NCBI GenBank assembly: GCA_021298085.1
Contig: JAJTDE010000008.1
Span: 1 to 60,625 of the forward strand
Direction of reading: 5' to 3'
Source: Rubrivivax sp.
Lineage (GTDB): Bacteria; Pseudomonadota; Gammaproteobacteria; Burkholderiales; Burkholderiaceae_C
Length of the DNA: 60,625 nucleotides
The position numbers and the translations under genes were made by a program. The notes beneath the pieces are model-generated. The model had not been told where the DNA came from and ran no database searches. It saw nothing but the letters and a program-made list of their open reading frames with translations. Each line of letters begins with the position of its first letter. The stretch's first letter is position 1. Below are positions 1 to 8,609 of this stretch, one piece after another.

Positions 1-2
1 CC

Positions 3-992
3 ACACTGGCAGCCATCATTGCGTCGCAGGCCGTCATCTCAGGGGCCTACTCGATGACCAAGCAGGCCATCCAGCTGGGCTTCCTGCCGCGCATGACGAT
101 CCGCTACACCTCGGCGCGTGAAGTCGGCCAGATCTACATGCCCGCGGTCAACTGGGCGCTGATGGCGGGCGTGATCGCGGCGGTGCTGTTTTTTGGCAGT
201 TCGTCGGCCTTGGCGGGTGCGTACGGCATCGCCGTCACCTTGACGATGATGATCACCACCGTGCTGACCTACTTTGTCGTTCGCAAGGCCTGGCGGCTGC
301 CTGCGCCGCTGGCGGTGGGCGCAACCGCCTTCTTCCTGGTCATCGACGCGCTGCTGGTGGCCGGCTGTGCGGTGAAGTTTCTGGACGGTGGCTGGTTCCC
401 GCTGGCGCTTGGACTGGTGCTGTTTGGCCTGATGAGCACCTGGGCGCGCGGACGCACGCGGGTGATGGAGGCCATTCGACGCGACGGTATCGAGCTGCAG
501 CCCTTCATCGACGCCCTGGACCCGCGTGCGATGAACCGGGCTGAGCGCACCGCGGTCTACGCAGTGGCCGACCCCACCATGGTGCCGCAGGCGCTGCTGC
601 ACAACCTCAAGCACAACCAGGTGCTGCATGCCCGCAACGTCATCCTGACCGTGGTGTTCCACGAGGTTCCCTGGGTGCCGATGGAACGGCGCGTTCAGGT
701 GTCACCCCTGGGCCATGGCTTCTGGCGCGTGACGCTCAACTTCGGCTTCATGAACGCACCCGATGTACCCAAGGCGCTGGAGCTCACCCAATCCCACGGC
801 CTGCACATCCCCGTCTTCGAAACCAGCTACTTCCTGAGCCGGGAAGCCGTGGTCCCCAAGCCTGGCGGCGGTGTGGGAGCCTGGCGCGATCGGGTCTTCG
901 CGGCGATGAGTCGCAACGCCGGCGGTGTGGTGGAGTACTTCAGGCTGCCCAGCAACGCGGTGGTCGAATTGGGCACCAGGGTGCAGATCTGA
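3..992 (+). CDS. kup: Kup-type potassium uptake protein, C-terminal part (5' end outside window)
   Basis: Low-affinity K+ transporter of the inner membrane, KUP/HAK/KT family. The frame is open from the window edge, and residues such as [19 protein letters not shown] belong to the conserved core of Kup. About 329 residues are visible of the roughly 620 expected, so the N-terminal half lies upstream. The visible part has four hydrophobic segments in its first 130 residues, then the cytoplasmic C-terminal domain, which ends in [10 protein letters not shown]. The first ATG in frame, at position 54, is internal and should not be taken as the start. No terminator is obvious before the next gene. 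Family assignment is firm; the full length cannot be judged. Confidence 0.95.
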   Translation, partial: TLAAIIASQAVISGAYSMTKQAIQLGFLPRMTIRYTSAREVGQIYMPAVNWALMAGVIAAVLFFGSSSALAGAYGIAVTLTMMITTVLTYFVVRKAWRLPAPLAVGATAFFLVIDALLVAGCAVKFLDGGWFPLALGLVLFGLMSTWARGRTRVMEAIRRDGIELQPFIDALDPRAMNRAERTAVYAVADPTMVPQALLHNLKHNQVLHARNVILTVVFHEVPWVPMERRVQVSPLGHGFWRVTLNFGFMNAPDVPKALELTQSHGLHIPVFETSYFLSREAVVPKPGGGVGAWRDRVFAAMSRNAGGVVEYFRLPSNAVVELGTRVQI

Positions 993-1051
993 GGAGGCAC
1001 CCATCTTGTAGCCGGGGCAGCAGGGGCAACGTGCGCCGCGCCGATGCCACG

Positions 1052-1057
1052 CACAAT
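1052..1057 (+). promoter_or_regulatory. Possible -10 element (CACAAT)
   Basis: CACAAT lies 36 nt before the CitE-like gene, in the same GCACAATG context seen at 2220, 3933 and 8572. It is an acceptable high-GC sigma-70 -10 element. No clear -35 box is visible. The call rests on recurrence and position only. Confidence 0.35.
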
Positions 1058-1093
1058 GCGCCGTGAGCTTGCTTCCACCACGAGCCCCGCGCC

Positions 1094-2125
1094 ATGACCT
1101 TGACCACTCCCCCACACCCCCGCGACGCCTTGTTCGAGCCGGGTGAACCCACCGCCATCCCGCTGCCGGTGTGCGACCACTACAGCGGCGTCGAAGCCCG
1201 CATGCGCAAGAGCCTGGAACTGCAGGCCGAGCTCGGGCCCGTGTTCGACGTGACACTCGACGGCGAAGACGGCGCACCCGTGGGCGGTGAAATCGAACAT
1301 GCCCACCTGATGGCCGAGCTGCTCACCAGCCCGGCTAACCGCTTCGGCCGGGTGGGTGTGCGCGTGCAACCGCTCGAGCACCGCTGCTTCGACGACGTCC
1401 TCGACACCGTCATCGCCAAGGGCGGTGAGCGACTGGCCTACCTGATGCTGCCCAAGCCCCGTGGGCTGGCCGATGTGGAAAACGCCAGCGCAGCCCTGAC
1501 CGATGCCTGCCGGCGCCATGGCATTGCGCGGCAGATTCCGCTGCACACCCTGGTTGAAACCCACGGCGCACTGCGCGATGTCCAGGCCATTGCGGCGCAC
1601 CCGCACATTGAATCCGTGTCCTTCGGTTTGATGGATTTTGTGTCGGCCCACCGCGGCGCCATCCCGCCCTGGGCGATGAGCGCCGACGGCCAGTTTGACC
1701 ACCCGCTGGTGGTGCGCGCCAAGCTGGAAATCGCCGCTGCCTGCCACAGCGCGGGCAAGACGCCGTCGCACTGCGTGGTGACGGAATTCAAGAATGCCGC
1801 CAAGCTGCAGGAGGCGGCCGAGAAGGCCTGTCAGCTGCTGGGCTTCACGCGCATGTGGAGCATCCACCCGTCGCAGATCCAGCCCATCATCGACGCGTTT
1901 TCCCCGTCGGTGGCCGAGATCGACAGCGCCATCGAGATCCTGCAGGCCGCGCAGGCCGCCCACTGGGCCCCGATCCGCCACGACGACACGCTGCACGACC
2001 GCGCCAGCTACCGCTACTACTGGCACCTGCTGGAGCGCGCCCACCGCAGCGCCACCCCGGGTGTGGCGACGCTACCAGCCGAGGTGCGCCACGCCTGGTT
2101 CAGCGAGGCCACGCCCCCGGCCTGA
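1094..2125 (+). CDS. HpcH/HpaI aldolase / citrate lyase beta-subunit-like (CoA ester lyase) protein
   Basis: A 343-residue TIM-barrel protein of the CitE/HpcH family, which cleaves or forms C-C bonds of CoA-ester or oxo-acid substrates using a divalent metal. Family signs are an acidic cluster near residues 56-60 (TLDGEDGAP), a VETHGALRDV segment where CitE proteins carry IET.x(A/G), the FGLMDF motif near residue 182, and a late MWSIHPSQIQPI segment typical of the C-terminal helix. It lies two genes upstream of acnB. In Burkholderiales a CitE-like gene often accompanies aconitase genes, suggesting a role around the TCA or methylcitrate cycle. The substrate cannot be read from sequence; citramalyl- or malyl-CoA are possibilities. 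Confidence 0.85.
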   Translation: MTLTTPPHPRDALFEPGEPTAIPLPVCDHYSGVEARMRKSLELQAELGPVFDVTLDGEDGAPVGGEIEHAHLMAELLTSPANRFGRVGVRVQPLEHRCFDDVLDTVIAKGGERLAYLMLPKPRGLADVENASAALTDACRRHGIARQIPLHTLVETHGALRDVQAIAAHPHIESVSFGLMDFVSAHRGAIPPWAMSADGQFDHPLVVRAKLEIAAACHSAGKTPSHCVVTEFKNAAKLQEAAEKACQLLGFTRMWSIHPSQIQPIIDAFSPSVAEIDSAIEILQAAQAAHWAPIRHDDTLHDRASYRYYWHLLERAHRSATPGVATLPAEVRHAWFSEATPPA

Positions 2126-2219
2126 ACACGTTCCGGCCCGATGGCCCAGGGCCGTGATCGGGTTTCGACTGGTTGCCTCCGTTGCAGGCAGCCCTTGCGT
2201 GACCGGTGGGACGTGGCCG

Positions 2220-2225
2220 CACAAT
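2220..2225 (+). promoter_or_regulatory. Possible -10 element (CACAAT)
   Basis: CACAAT lies 34 nt before the ATG at 2260 and would place a transcription start about 25-30 nt upstream of the exported-protein gene. Called by position and by recurrence of the same hexamer at other promoters here. Confidence 0.35.
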
Positions 2226-2259
2226 GGGTCTTCCTTGACAACACCGCAGGAGCTCACCC

Positions 2260-2781
2260 ATGCTGAAAAACCTGGTCCTCTCGTTGGTGGGCGCCGTGGC
2301 CATCGTCACCTTCTGTGCAGCGCCCGTGGCCATCGCGCAAACCGTCGCCGCGGCGGCCAAGCCGGCTGCCAAGGCACCCGCTCCTGCAGCCGCTCCTGCA
2401 GCCGCTCCTGCACCTGCCAAGGCCAAGGTCTCCACGCCCGTCAAAGTGGCCGCTGCCGGCGCCGCTGCGGCTGCCGTGGTGGCCCTGAGCGCCGGCCAGC
2501 TGGACGCCGCGCAGCGCGTCTACACCGGCACCGCGGCCTGCGAGTTTGGCGAATCCGTCAGCCTGACGCCCCAGCAAGGCAAGCCCGGCCACTTCACGCT
2601 GACCCACAAGAAGGCGTCCTACACGCTGGTGCCCGAAGAGACCACCACGGGCGCGGTGCGGCTGGAAGACAAGCGTGCCGGCATCGTCTGGCTGCAGATC
2701 CCGTCGAAATCGATGCTGATGAATTCCAAGATTGGTCAGCGTGTAGCCGACAACTGCCTGATGGCGGAGCAGAAGAGCTGA
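2260..2781 (+). CDS. Small exported Ala/Pro-rich protein of unknown function
   Basis: A 173-residue protein. The N-terminus is a signal peptide (MLKNLVLSLVGAVAIVTFC, likely cleaved after AIAQ). An Ala/Pro/Lys-rich linker follows to about residue 65, then a second hydrophobic Ala/Val stretch. The C-terminal domain of about 100 residues has two cysteines (AACEFGE and DNCLM) that could form a disulfide in the periplasm. The linker is encoded partly by a 12-bp tandem repeat at 2378-2413. A good GGAG-type ribosome site precedes the ATG. Similar small exported proteins sit beside acnB in related genomes as far as I recall, but no function is known to me. Confidence 0.75.
   Translation: MLKNLVLSLVGAVAIVTFCAAPVAIAQTVAAAAKPAAKAPAPAAAPAAAPAPAKAKVSTPVKVAAAGAAAAAVVALSAGQLDAAQRVYTGTAACEFGESVSLTPQQGKPGHFTLTHKKASYTLVPEETTTGAVRLEDKRAGIVWLQIPSKSMLMNSKIGQRVADNCLMAEQKS
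2378..2413 (+). repeat. 12-bp in-frame tandem repeat, three units
   Basis: CCGCTCCTGCAG occurs three times head to tail, the last unit ending in C. It encodes APAA repeats in the linker of the exported protein. Being a multiple of three, copy-number change would keep the frame. Confidence 0.85.
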
Positions 2782-2858
2782 GGGGCCGCGGTCTGGAAAA
2801 GCGCGATGGCAGTGATCAGCCCCTGCAGGCCACAGTCTCTAAGTCATTGCTTTTATAA

Positions 2859-2902
2859 GATTCACCGTATATAAACTAATATTCATTTTTATACGGTGAA
2901 TC
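2859..2902. promoter_or_regulatory. 13-bp inverted repeat overlapping the start of the nucleotidyltransferase-fold gene
   Basis: GATTCACCGTATA at 2859-2871 is perfectly inverted at 2890-2902, separated by 18 AT-rich bases. The GTG start at 2896 lies inside the right arm. As DNA this could be an operator; as RNA it would fold the start codon into a stem. The whole stretch 2841-2900 is far more AT-rich than the surrounding chromosome. Confidence 0.6.
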
Positions 2903-3843
2903 GCTCGGTGAGCCACCTTCCGTTGCCTGACAGTGCTGTGCGGCAAGCCATTGACGCCGAGGCTGTCTTCCTGGAGTGGCTGCGCGCAACACAGGCAGCC
3001 AAGAAGTTTGCGGGCGGGATGTACTTCAAGCGAGAGGGCTCCTACGAGTACCTGGTGAAGACGTCGCCTGACAACCGACAGAGCCGACTCGGCCCTCGCG
3101 ACGAGAAGACGGAGGTGACCCTGCGCGCCTTCGCCGAAGGCAAGTTGAAGGCCGAAACGCGGCTCAAGTCCCTGCGAGAGACACTGCGCGAGTGCGAACG
3201 GATGAACAAGGCCTTGCGGGTGGGCAGGGTCCCCAACGTGGTCGTGGACGTGCTCAACGAACTGGAGCTCGGCGGGCTGGGCGGCCATTTCACCGTGGTG
3301 GGCACGCACGCGCTGTATGCCTACGAGACCGCCGCATCGGTGCGCATCGAGGCAGGTGCGCTGGCCACACAGGATGTCGACCTGCTCTGGGACGCACGCA
3401 AGCGAGTCCAGTTTGCCAGCACCATGGCCAAGCTGGACAGTTCGATGCTCAAGTTGCTGCAACGTGCTGACCCTTCTTTCCAGCGCAAGGAAGGGCAGAT
3501 GGAGTCTGCCGTCAACGACAAGGGCTTCATGGTGGACTTCCTTCGCCGCATGGCCACCGACGAAGACCCGCACCCCTTTCGCTTCACAGACGATGAGGAT
3601 GACCTTTGGCCCGTCCAGGCTCAGCGTGCCGAGGCCTTCCTTGACGCGCCACGGTATGAGCGTGTGGTGTTCTCGACGACCGGACGAATGGCGCTGATGC
3701 GAACCGTGTCGCCGCCGGTCTTCGTGGCGTTCAAGCACTGGATGGCCGAACTTGACAGCCGGCCGCCCGGCAAGCGCCGCCGCGACAGGCTGCAGGCGGA
3801 CTTGGTTCAACAGCTGCTCGACGAGGGAGCGCTTCCGCCTTGA
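2896..3843 (+). CDS. Nucleotidyltransferase-fold protein (GSU2403/NTP_transf_8-like)
   Basis: A 315-residue soluble protein starting at GTG, the first start in frame. The middle (about residues 100-230) resembles the GSU2403-type nucleotidyltransferase fold. It has VVGTHALYAYE near residue 135 and, soon after, TQDVDLLWD, whose D-x-D pair fits the metal-binding acidic residues of Pol-beta-like transferases. The first 100 residues are helical, charged and contain GGMYFKREGSYEYLV, which is conserved in this family. The C-terminal third ends with FVAFKHWMAEL and a basic tail. The natural substrate is unknown. It stands alone between the exported protein and acnB, with a 13-bp inverted repeat at its start and palindromes after its stop, so it may be an accessory insertion. 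A toxin-like role, as for some other nucleotidyltransferases, is only a possibility. Confidence 0.7.
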   Translation: MNRSVSHLPLPDSAVRQAIDAEAVFLEWLRATQAAKKFAGGMYFKREGSYEYLVKTSPDNRQSRLGPRDEKTEVTLRAFAEGKLKAETRLKSLRETLRECERMNKALRVGRVPNVVVDVLNELELGGLGGHFTVVGTHALYAYETAASVRIEAGALATQDVDLLWDARKRVQFASTMAKLDSSMLKLLQRADPSFQRKEGQMESAVNDKGFMVDFLRRMATDEDPHPFRFTDDEDDLWPVQAQRAEAFLDAPRYERVVFSTTGRMALMRTVSPPVFVAFKHWMAELDSRPPGKRRRDRLQADLVQQLLDEGALPP

Positions 3844-3852
3844 CGTCGAGCT

Positions 3853-3869
3853 GCCATGTGCCACATGGC
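3853..3869. promoter_or_regulatory. 17-bp palindrome between the nucleotidyltransferase-fold gene and acnB
   Basis: GCCATGTG-C-CACATGGC is an 8-bp perfect inverted repeat with a single central base, 10 nt after the preceding stop codon. There is no T-run, so it is not a classic terminator. It could be an operator upstream of the acnB promoter or chance. Confidence 0.3.
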
Positions 3870-3876
3870 TCGGCGA

Positions 3877-3897
3877 GTCTTATATAAGACATAGAAT
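3877..3897 (+). promoter_or_regulatory. acnB upstream palindrome with adjoining -10-like box
   Basis: GTCTTATATAAGAC (3877-3890) is a perfect 14-bp palindrome, and TAGAAT follows two bases later as a possible -10 hexamer. A symmetric site abutting a -10 is the layout of a repressor-controlled promoter. I believe similar TCTTATATAAGA sites occur before TCA-cycle genes in related bacteria, but I cannot confirm it here. A second -10 candidate, CACAAT, is at 3933-3938. Confidence 0.45.
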
Positions 3898-4032
3898 ACG
3901 GGTTATCCAGCAGGTTCATGGGCTTTCTCGCGCACAATGCGCGGCGTTGGGCCTCTGGCTCTGCGGAATCGGCCGCCACAAGGCCGCCGCCCCATCACAC
4001 GCTGTTCCACACACCCACCGGAGACGTTCCCT

Positions 4033-6624
4033 ATGCTCGCCGCCTACCGCCAACACGCCGCCGAAAGAGCCGCCCTCGGCATTCCACCGCTGCCGCTGGA
4101 CGCCAAGCAGGTGGCTGCGCTGATCGAACTCATCAAGAACCCGCCGGCTGGCGAAGAAGCCTTCCTGGTGGAACTGCTGACCTACCGCGTGCCCCCTGGC
4201 GTGGACGACGCGGCCAAGGTCAAGGCCAGCTTCCTGGCCGCCGTGGCCCACGGTGACATCAGCACCGCCCTGATCAGCAAGGGCAAGGCCACCGAGCTGC
4301 TGGGCACCATGGTCGGTGGCTACAACGTCCACCCGCTGATCGAACTGCTGGACAGCGCTGACGTCGCCGGCATCGCCGCCGAAGCCCTGAAGAAGACGCT
4401 GCTGATGTTCGACTTCTTCAACGATGTCGCCGAAAAGGCCCAGGCGGGCAATGTCCACGCCAAGGCCGTGATGCACAGCTGGGCTGAGGCCGAGTGGTTC
4501 ACCAGCCGCCCGGAAGTGCCGCGCGGCATCACCGTCACCGTCTTCAAGGTGCCCGGCGAAACCAACACCGACGACCTCTCCCCCGCCCCTGACGCCTGGA
4601 GCCGCCCGGACATCCCGCTGCACTACCTGGCCATGCTGAAGAATACGCGCCCCGACGCGGCCTTCAAGCCCGAGGAAGACGGCAAGCGCGGCCCGATGGC
4701 CTTCATCGAAGAACTGAAGAAGAAGGGCCACCTGGTGGCCTATGTCGGAGACGTCGTCGGCACGGGCTCCAGCCGCAAGAGCGCCACCAACAGCGTCATC
4801 TGGGCCACGGGCCAGGATATCCCCTTTGTGCCCAACAAGCGCTTCGGCGGCGTGACGCTGGGCGGCAAGATCGCCCCCATCTTCTTCAACACGCAGGAAG
4901 ATTCCGGCTCACTGCCCATCGAGGTGGACGTCAGCCAGCTGGAGATGGGCGACGTCATCGAGGTTCTGCCGTACGACGGCAAGATCGTTCGCAACGGCAG
5001 CACGGTGACGGAGTTCAAGCTCAAGAGCGACGTGCTGCTGGATGAAGTGCGTGCCGGCGGCCGCATCAACCTCATCATCGGGCGTTCACTCACGGCCAAG
5101 GCCCGCGAATTCCTGGGCCAGCCGGCCAGCACCGTCTTCCGCCTGCCGCAGCCGCCGGTGGCCACACAGGCTGGCTTCACGGCCGCGCAGAAGATGGTCG
5201 GGCGCGCCTGTGGTCTGCCCGAAGGCCAGGGCGTGCGCCCCGGCACCTATTGCGAACCCCGCATGACAACCGTCGGCAGCCAGGACACCACCGGCCCGAT
5301 GACGCGCGACGAGCTGAAGGACCTGGCCTGCCTGGGATTCAGCGCCGACCTGGTCATGCAGAGCTTCTGCCACACCGCGGCCTACCCCAAGCCCGTGGAC
5401 GTGAAGACCCACCGCGAACTGCCGGGCTTCATCAGCAGCCGCGGCGGCGTCAGCCTGCGCCCGGGCGACGGCGTGATCCACAGCTGGCTGAACCGCCTGC
5501 TGCTGCCCGACACCGTGGGCACGGGCGGCGACAGCCACACCCGTTTCCCGATCGGCATCAGCTTCCCGGCCGGCTCCGGCCTGGTGGCCTTCGGTGCGGC
5601 CACCGGCGTGATGCCGCTGGACATGCCTGAAAGCGTGCTGGTGCGCTTCAAGGGCCAGATGCAGCCCGGTGTGACGCTGCGCGACCTGGTGCACGCCATC
5701 CCCTACGCCGCCATCAAGGCAGGCCTGCTGACGGTGGCCAAGGCCGGCAAGAAGAACATCTTCAGCGGCCGCATCCTGGAAATCGAAGGCCTGCCTGACC
5801 TGAAGGTGGAACAGGCGTTTGAACTGAGCGACGCCAGCGCCGAGCGCAGCGCCGCCGGCTGCACCATCAAGCTGAACAAGGAACCCGTCATCGAGTACCT
5901 GAACAGCAACGTCGTGCTGATGAAGAACGTGATCGCCGACGGCTACCAGGACAAGCGCACGCTGGAGCGCCGCATCAAGAACGTCGAGGCCTGGCTGGCC
6001 AACCCCCAGCTGCTGGAAGCCGACAAGGACGCCGAATACGCCGCGGTCATCGAGATCGACCTGAACGAGCTGAAAGAGCCCGTGGTCTGCTGCCCGAATG
6101 ACCCGGACGACGCCAAGCTGCTGAGCGAAGTGGCCGGCACCAAGATCGACGAGGCCTTCATCGGCAGCTGCATGACCAATATCGGCCACTTCCGCGCCGC
6201 GGCCAAGCTGCTGGGCAACCAGCGCGACATCCCGGTGAAGCTGTGGGTGGCACCGCCCACCAAGATGGACCAGAACGAGCTCATCAAGGAAGGCCACTAC
6301 GCCACCTTCGGCAACGCCGGTGCCCGCACCGAGATGCCAGGGTGCAGCCTGTGCATGGGCAACCAGGCCCAGGTGAAGGAAGGCGCCACTGTGGTGTCCA
6401 CCAGCACCCGCAACTTCCCCAACCGCCTGGGCAAGAACACCAACGTGTTCCTGGCCTCGGCCGAGCTGGCGGCGATTGCCTCCAAGCTGGGCAAGCTGCC
6501 CACTGTGGCCGAATACGCCGAAGCCATGGGCGTGGTCAACAAGGACGGCGCGTCGATCTACAAGTACATGAACTTTGACCAGATCGAGGAGTACGCGGAT
6601 ACGGCCAAGGGTGTGACGGTCTGA
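4033..6624 (+). CDS. acnB: Aconitate hydratase B / 2-methylisocitrate dehydratase
   Basis: Bifunctional cytoplasmic aconitase of the AcnB type, converting citrate to isocitrate through cis-aconitate with a [4Fe-4S] cluster; the family also dehydrates 2-methylisocitrate. The ATG at 4033, preceded by GGAGA, gives [16 protein letters not shown], the standard AcnB N-terminus, and 863 residues, matching the usual length of about 865. The N-terminal HEAT-like domain is followed by the swivel domain, with [11 protein letters not shown] near residue 240. The cluster ligands are Cys713 (GSCMTNIGH), Cys771 and Cys774 (PGCSLCMGN), close to the E. coli positions 710, 769 and 772. A strong terminator follows. 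Upstream palindromes suggest regulated transcription. A longer reading from 3937 would only add unrelated leader codons. Confidence 0.97.
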   Translation: MLAAYRQHAAERAALGIPPLPLDAKQVAALIELIKNPPAGEEAFLVELLTYRVPPGVDDAAKVKASFLAAVAHGDISTALISKGKATELLGTMVGGYNVHPLIELLDSADVAGIAAEALKKTLLMFDFFNDVAEKAQAGNVHAKAVMHSWAEAEWFTSRPEVPRGITVTVFKVPGETNTDDLSPAPDAWSRPDIPLHYLAMLKNTRPDAAFKPEEDGKRGPMAFIEELKKKGHLVAYVGDVVGTGSSRKSATNSVIWATGQDIPFVPNKRFGGVTLGGKIAPIFFNTQEDSGSLPIEVDVSQLEMGDVIEVLPYDGKIVRNGSTVTEFKLKSDVLLDEVRAGGRINLIIGRSLTAKAREFLGQPASTVFRLPQPPVATQAGFTAAQKMVGRACGLPEGQGVRPGTYCEPRMTTVGSQDTTGPMTRDELKDLACLGFSADLVMQSFCHTAAYPKPVDVKTHRELPGFISSRGGVSLRPGDGVIHSWLNRLLLPDTVGTGGDSHTRFPIGISFPAGSGLVAFGAATGVMPLDMPESVLVRFKGQMQPGVTLRDLVHAIPYAAIKAGLLTVAKAGKKNIFSGRILEIEGLPDLKVEQAFELSDASAERSAAGCTIKLNKEPVIEYLNSNVVLMKNVIADGYQDKRTLERRIKNVEAWLANPQLLEADKDAEYAAVIEIDLNELKEPVVCCPNDPDDAKLLSEVAGTKIDEAFIGSCMTNIGHFRAAAKLLGNQRDIPVKLWVAPPTKMDQNELIKEGHYATFGNAGARTEMPGCSLCMGNQAQVKEGATVVSTSTRNFPNRLGKNTNVFLASAELAAIASKLGKLPTVAEYAEAMGVVNKDGASIYKYMNFDQIEEYADTAKGVTV

Positions 6625-6670
6625 CGGTCTGACGGCTGTCGGCCAACGGCAGGGTGGCCTACCCTGCCTC

Positions 6671-6704
6671 AAAGGCCCGCCTCGGCGGGCCTTTGTGTTT
6701 TTGA
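6671..6704 (+). terminator. Rho-independent terminator of acnB
   Basis: AAAGGCCCGC and GCGGGCCTTT form a perfect 10-bp stem with loop CTCG, then GTGTTTTTG. It starts 46 nt after the acnB stop. The symmetric stem could also stop transcripts arriving from the opposite strand, where the remains of the transglutaminase gene lie. Confidence 0.85.
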
Positions 6705-8445
6705 ACTGCTCGGGGCTGAGCTCGCCCAGCAGCATGGCCAGTGCCAGGCGCGGCCAGTCAGCGCGCGCTCCCGAAGGGCCCTCCATGCGGCCAGCGGTCT
6801 GCAACTCGGGTGGCAGCGGCTGCTTCAGGCACTGCCCGGCGCGCGGCGATTGCGGCGCTACCTTCACGGCCTCCAGCGCATCGGCCAGGCCCCTGGCCGG
6901 CTCGCCGATGTCGGATTGCGATTCGGCGCGTCTGCACAAGGCCTCGGCCAGGTCATCACCCGTCGGGCGGCCGCCCACACGCTCTGGCAGCGCAAAGCTG
7001 CCAGAGAAGTTGCTGACGAAGTAGCGCATGGCCCAGCCCGCCCCGGCGTCAGCCAACAGCTTGGGGATGCGGCAGCTGGCGCGCATCACGATGCGGTTGT
7101 TGCGTTCATCGTCGTCAAACCGCGGGCTCTCGTCCAGCGTGATGCCCGGGTAGCGCCGCTCGTAGCCGCCCAGCGCGAGGTCGCGGCGCTGGCGGTCGTC
7201 CAGCGGCTGCAGCGCGGTGCGCACGTTTTCAGCGACCAGGCCGACAAAGGTCTGCTCCAGCTGCAGCCGGCCTTCACCGTTCCACTGGGTGCTGGTGAAG
7301 CGTTCGGCGACGTCGCTCTGGAAGAGCTGCTCGCGCTGGGGCGAGACGATGTCCACCAGGCCCTGTGCGCCCGGCTGCACTGGCAGCACGGCCGCCGCTT
7401 CCAGGTGCTGGCCCAGGCGGTCCAGGCGGGACGACTGCACCGTACGGGTCGGGTCCAGCCAGTGGTCGCGGCCATCCATCGTCACGCGCACGACCACGTG
7501 CTCAAACGCCGCGGGTGATGGCAGCAGCTGCCGCGCCGTCGAACGCGACTGCAGGCTGACCAGTACGGGGTGGGCCTCGATGCCCACCTCCTGCAGCAGA
7601 CGCACCAGCAGCAGGCTCTTGTCCTTGCAATCGCCCCAGCGGCGGGCCACCACCTCGGCCGGGGCGGCCGGCCGGTGCGAGCTCTCGGCCGGGGCGGCCG
7701 GCCGGTGCGAGCTCTCGCCCAGCGCGACCGCCCACTACCGCACCTCGCCCTGCACCCACTGCAGCGCCTGCGGCACCCGCCGCTGCGCCCAGGCCACGAA
7801 CTCCGGCCACGTGCTGTATTCGCTGAGCTGCAGCCCGCGGTAGGGCATGGCGTTGGCCGGCAGGTGCTCTTCCAGCACCACCGGGGCGATGTCGCGTTCC
7901 TCAAAGCGCCACTGGCGCCCGCCATCGCGGGTACTGATGCGGGGGCACACGGTGCTGGCCGCCAGGCCGCCCACCCAGCGGCGTTGCATCGGGTTGCCCT
8001 CAGGCGCGCTGAGGGTGACGCGCCGTATGTCCACCGGCCAGGGCTGCTCCCAACTGGCGCTGCCGACATACCGCTGGCCGAAGATGGGGTTTTCGCCTTC
8101 GACGCTGTGGATGAGGTGCAGGGGGTCGCCCACCAGCAGGCTGTCGGCCAGCCGCACCACGATGGGCCGGCCGCTGGAGGCAGCAGGTTTGTCGGGCAGG
8201 GGCAGCAGCTCGGCCCAGGCGGGCACCGGGGCGCCACGCACAAAGGCACCGGCGGCCAGGGTGATCTCGCGCAGCGGTTCCTGCGGGTTGCCGGCTTCTG
8301 CCGGCGCTGGGGTGGGCAGCCGCGCTGGGGCCTGTGATGGCCCTTGTGACGGCACCTGTGCCAGCACCGCCACGGGTACCGCCCAGGCCAGCACACCACC
8401 CATCGCGGCCACCGCCGCCCCATGCAGCGTCGTTGTCTTGATCAT
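6705..8445 (-). pseudogene. Decayed DUF3857/transglutaminase-domain exported protein
   Basis: The intact family member would be an exported protein with a DUF3857 beta domain and a transglutaminase-like cysteine-protease fold. The ATG at 8445 is preceded by GGAG and opens a signal peptide (MIKTTTLHGAAVAAMGG, cleavage near VLAQ). The frame is cut by TAG at 7735-7737, after EVR, where homologues usually have Tyr. Beyond it the same frame resumes with the transglutaminase core ARRWGDCKDKSLLLVRLL, including the catalytic Cys, and FEHVVVRV with the likely His. A 30-bp duplication adds ten residues between the stop and the core. After about 7010 the sequence changes to one TPR-like unit (ALCRRAESQSDIGEPARGLA). 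No stop is met before the acnB terminator, so the original 3' end is lost. No shorter intact protein looks functional. Confidence 0.8.
7654..7716 (-). repeat. 30-bp in-frame tandem duplication
   Basis: A 30-bp unit is present 2.1 times without mismatch; positions 7654-7686 equal 7684-7716. On the minus strand it repeats the ten residues ESSHRPAAPA just before the transglutaminase core of the decayed gene. Absence of divergence indicates a recent event. Confidence 0.9.
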
Positions 8446-8571
8446 GAAGAACGCTCCCGGAACCGTCTGGGCTGGCGGCCTCTGCGCCGCCAAGCCCTCC
8501 GGCGGGGTGATCGCAGAGCCCCCTGGCGCACCGTCCCGCCCATGCCGAGGGGTCACCCAGCACGCCACACG

Positions 8572-8577
8572 CACAAT
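8572..8577 (+). promoter_or_regulatory. Possible -10 element (CACAAT)
   Basis: CACAAT in the context GCACAATGCG, 32 nt before the GTG start of the Rieske oxygenase gene. The same context precedes the genes at 1094 and 4033. Confidence 0.35.
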
Positions 8578-8609
8578 GCGGGGGTGAACAGCTCACCTGG
8601 TATTGGCCA

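Noticed and set aside
827..2044. Minus-strand open frame of about 400 codons opposite the CitE-like gene
   Set aside because: Composition is that of an antisense shadow, and the plus strand encodes a recognisable CitE-family protein.
3937..4032. N-terminal extension of acnB
   Set aside because: The added residues do not resemble AcnB, and the ATG at 4033 has a ribosome site and gives the usual length.
5086..7080. Very long minus-strand open frame continuing from the transglutaminase remnant through acnB
   Set aside because: The part below about 6705 is antisense to acnB and reads as low-complexity Gly/His/Val sequence without family similarity; it is an artefact of high GC.
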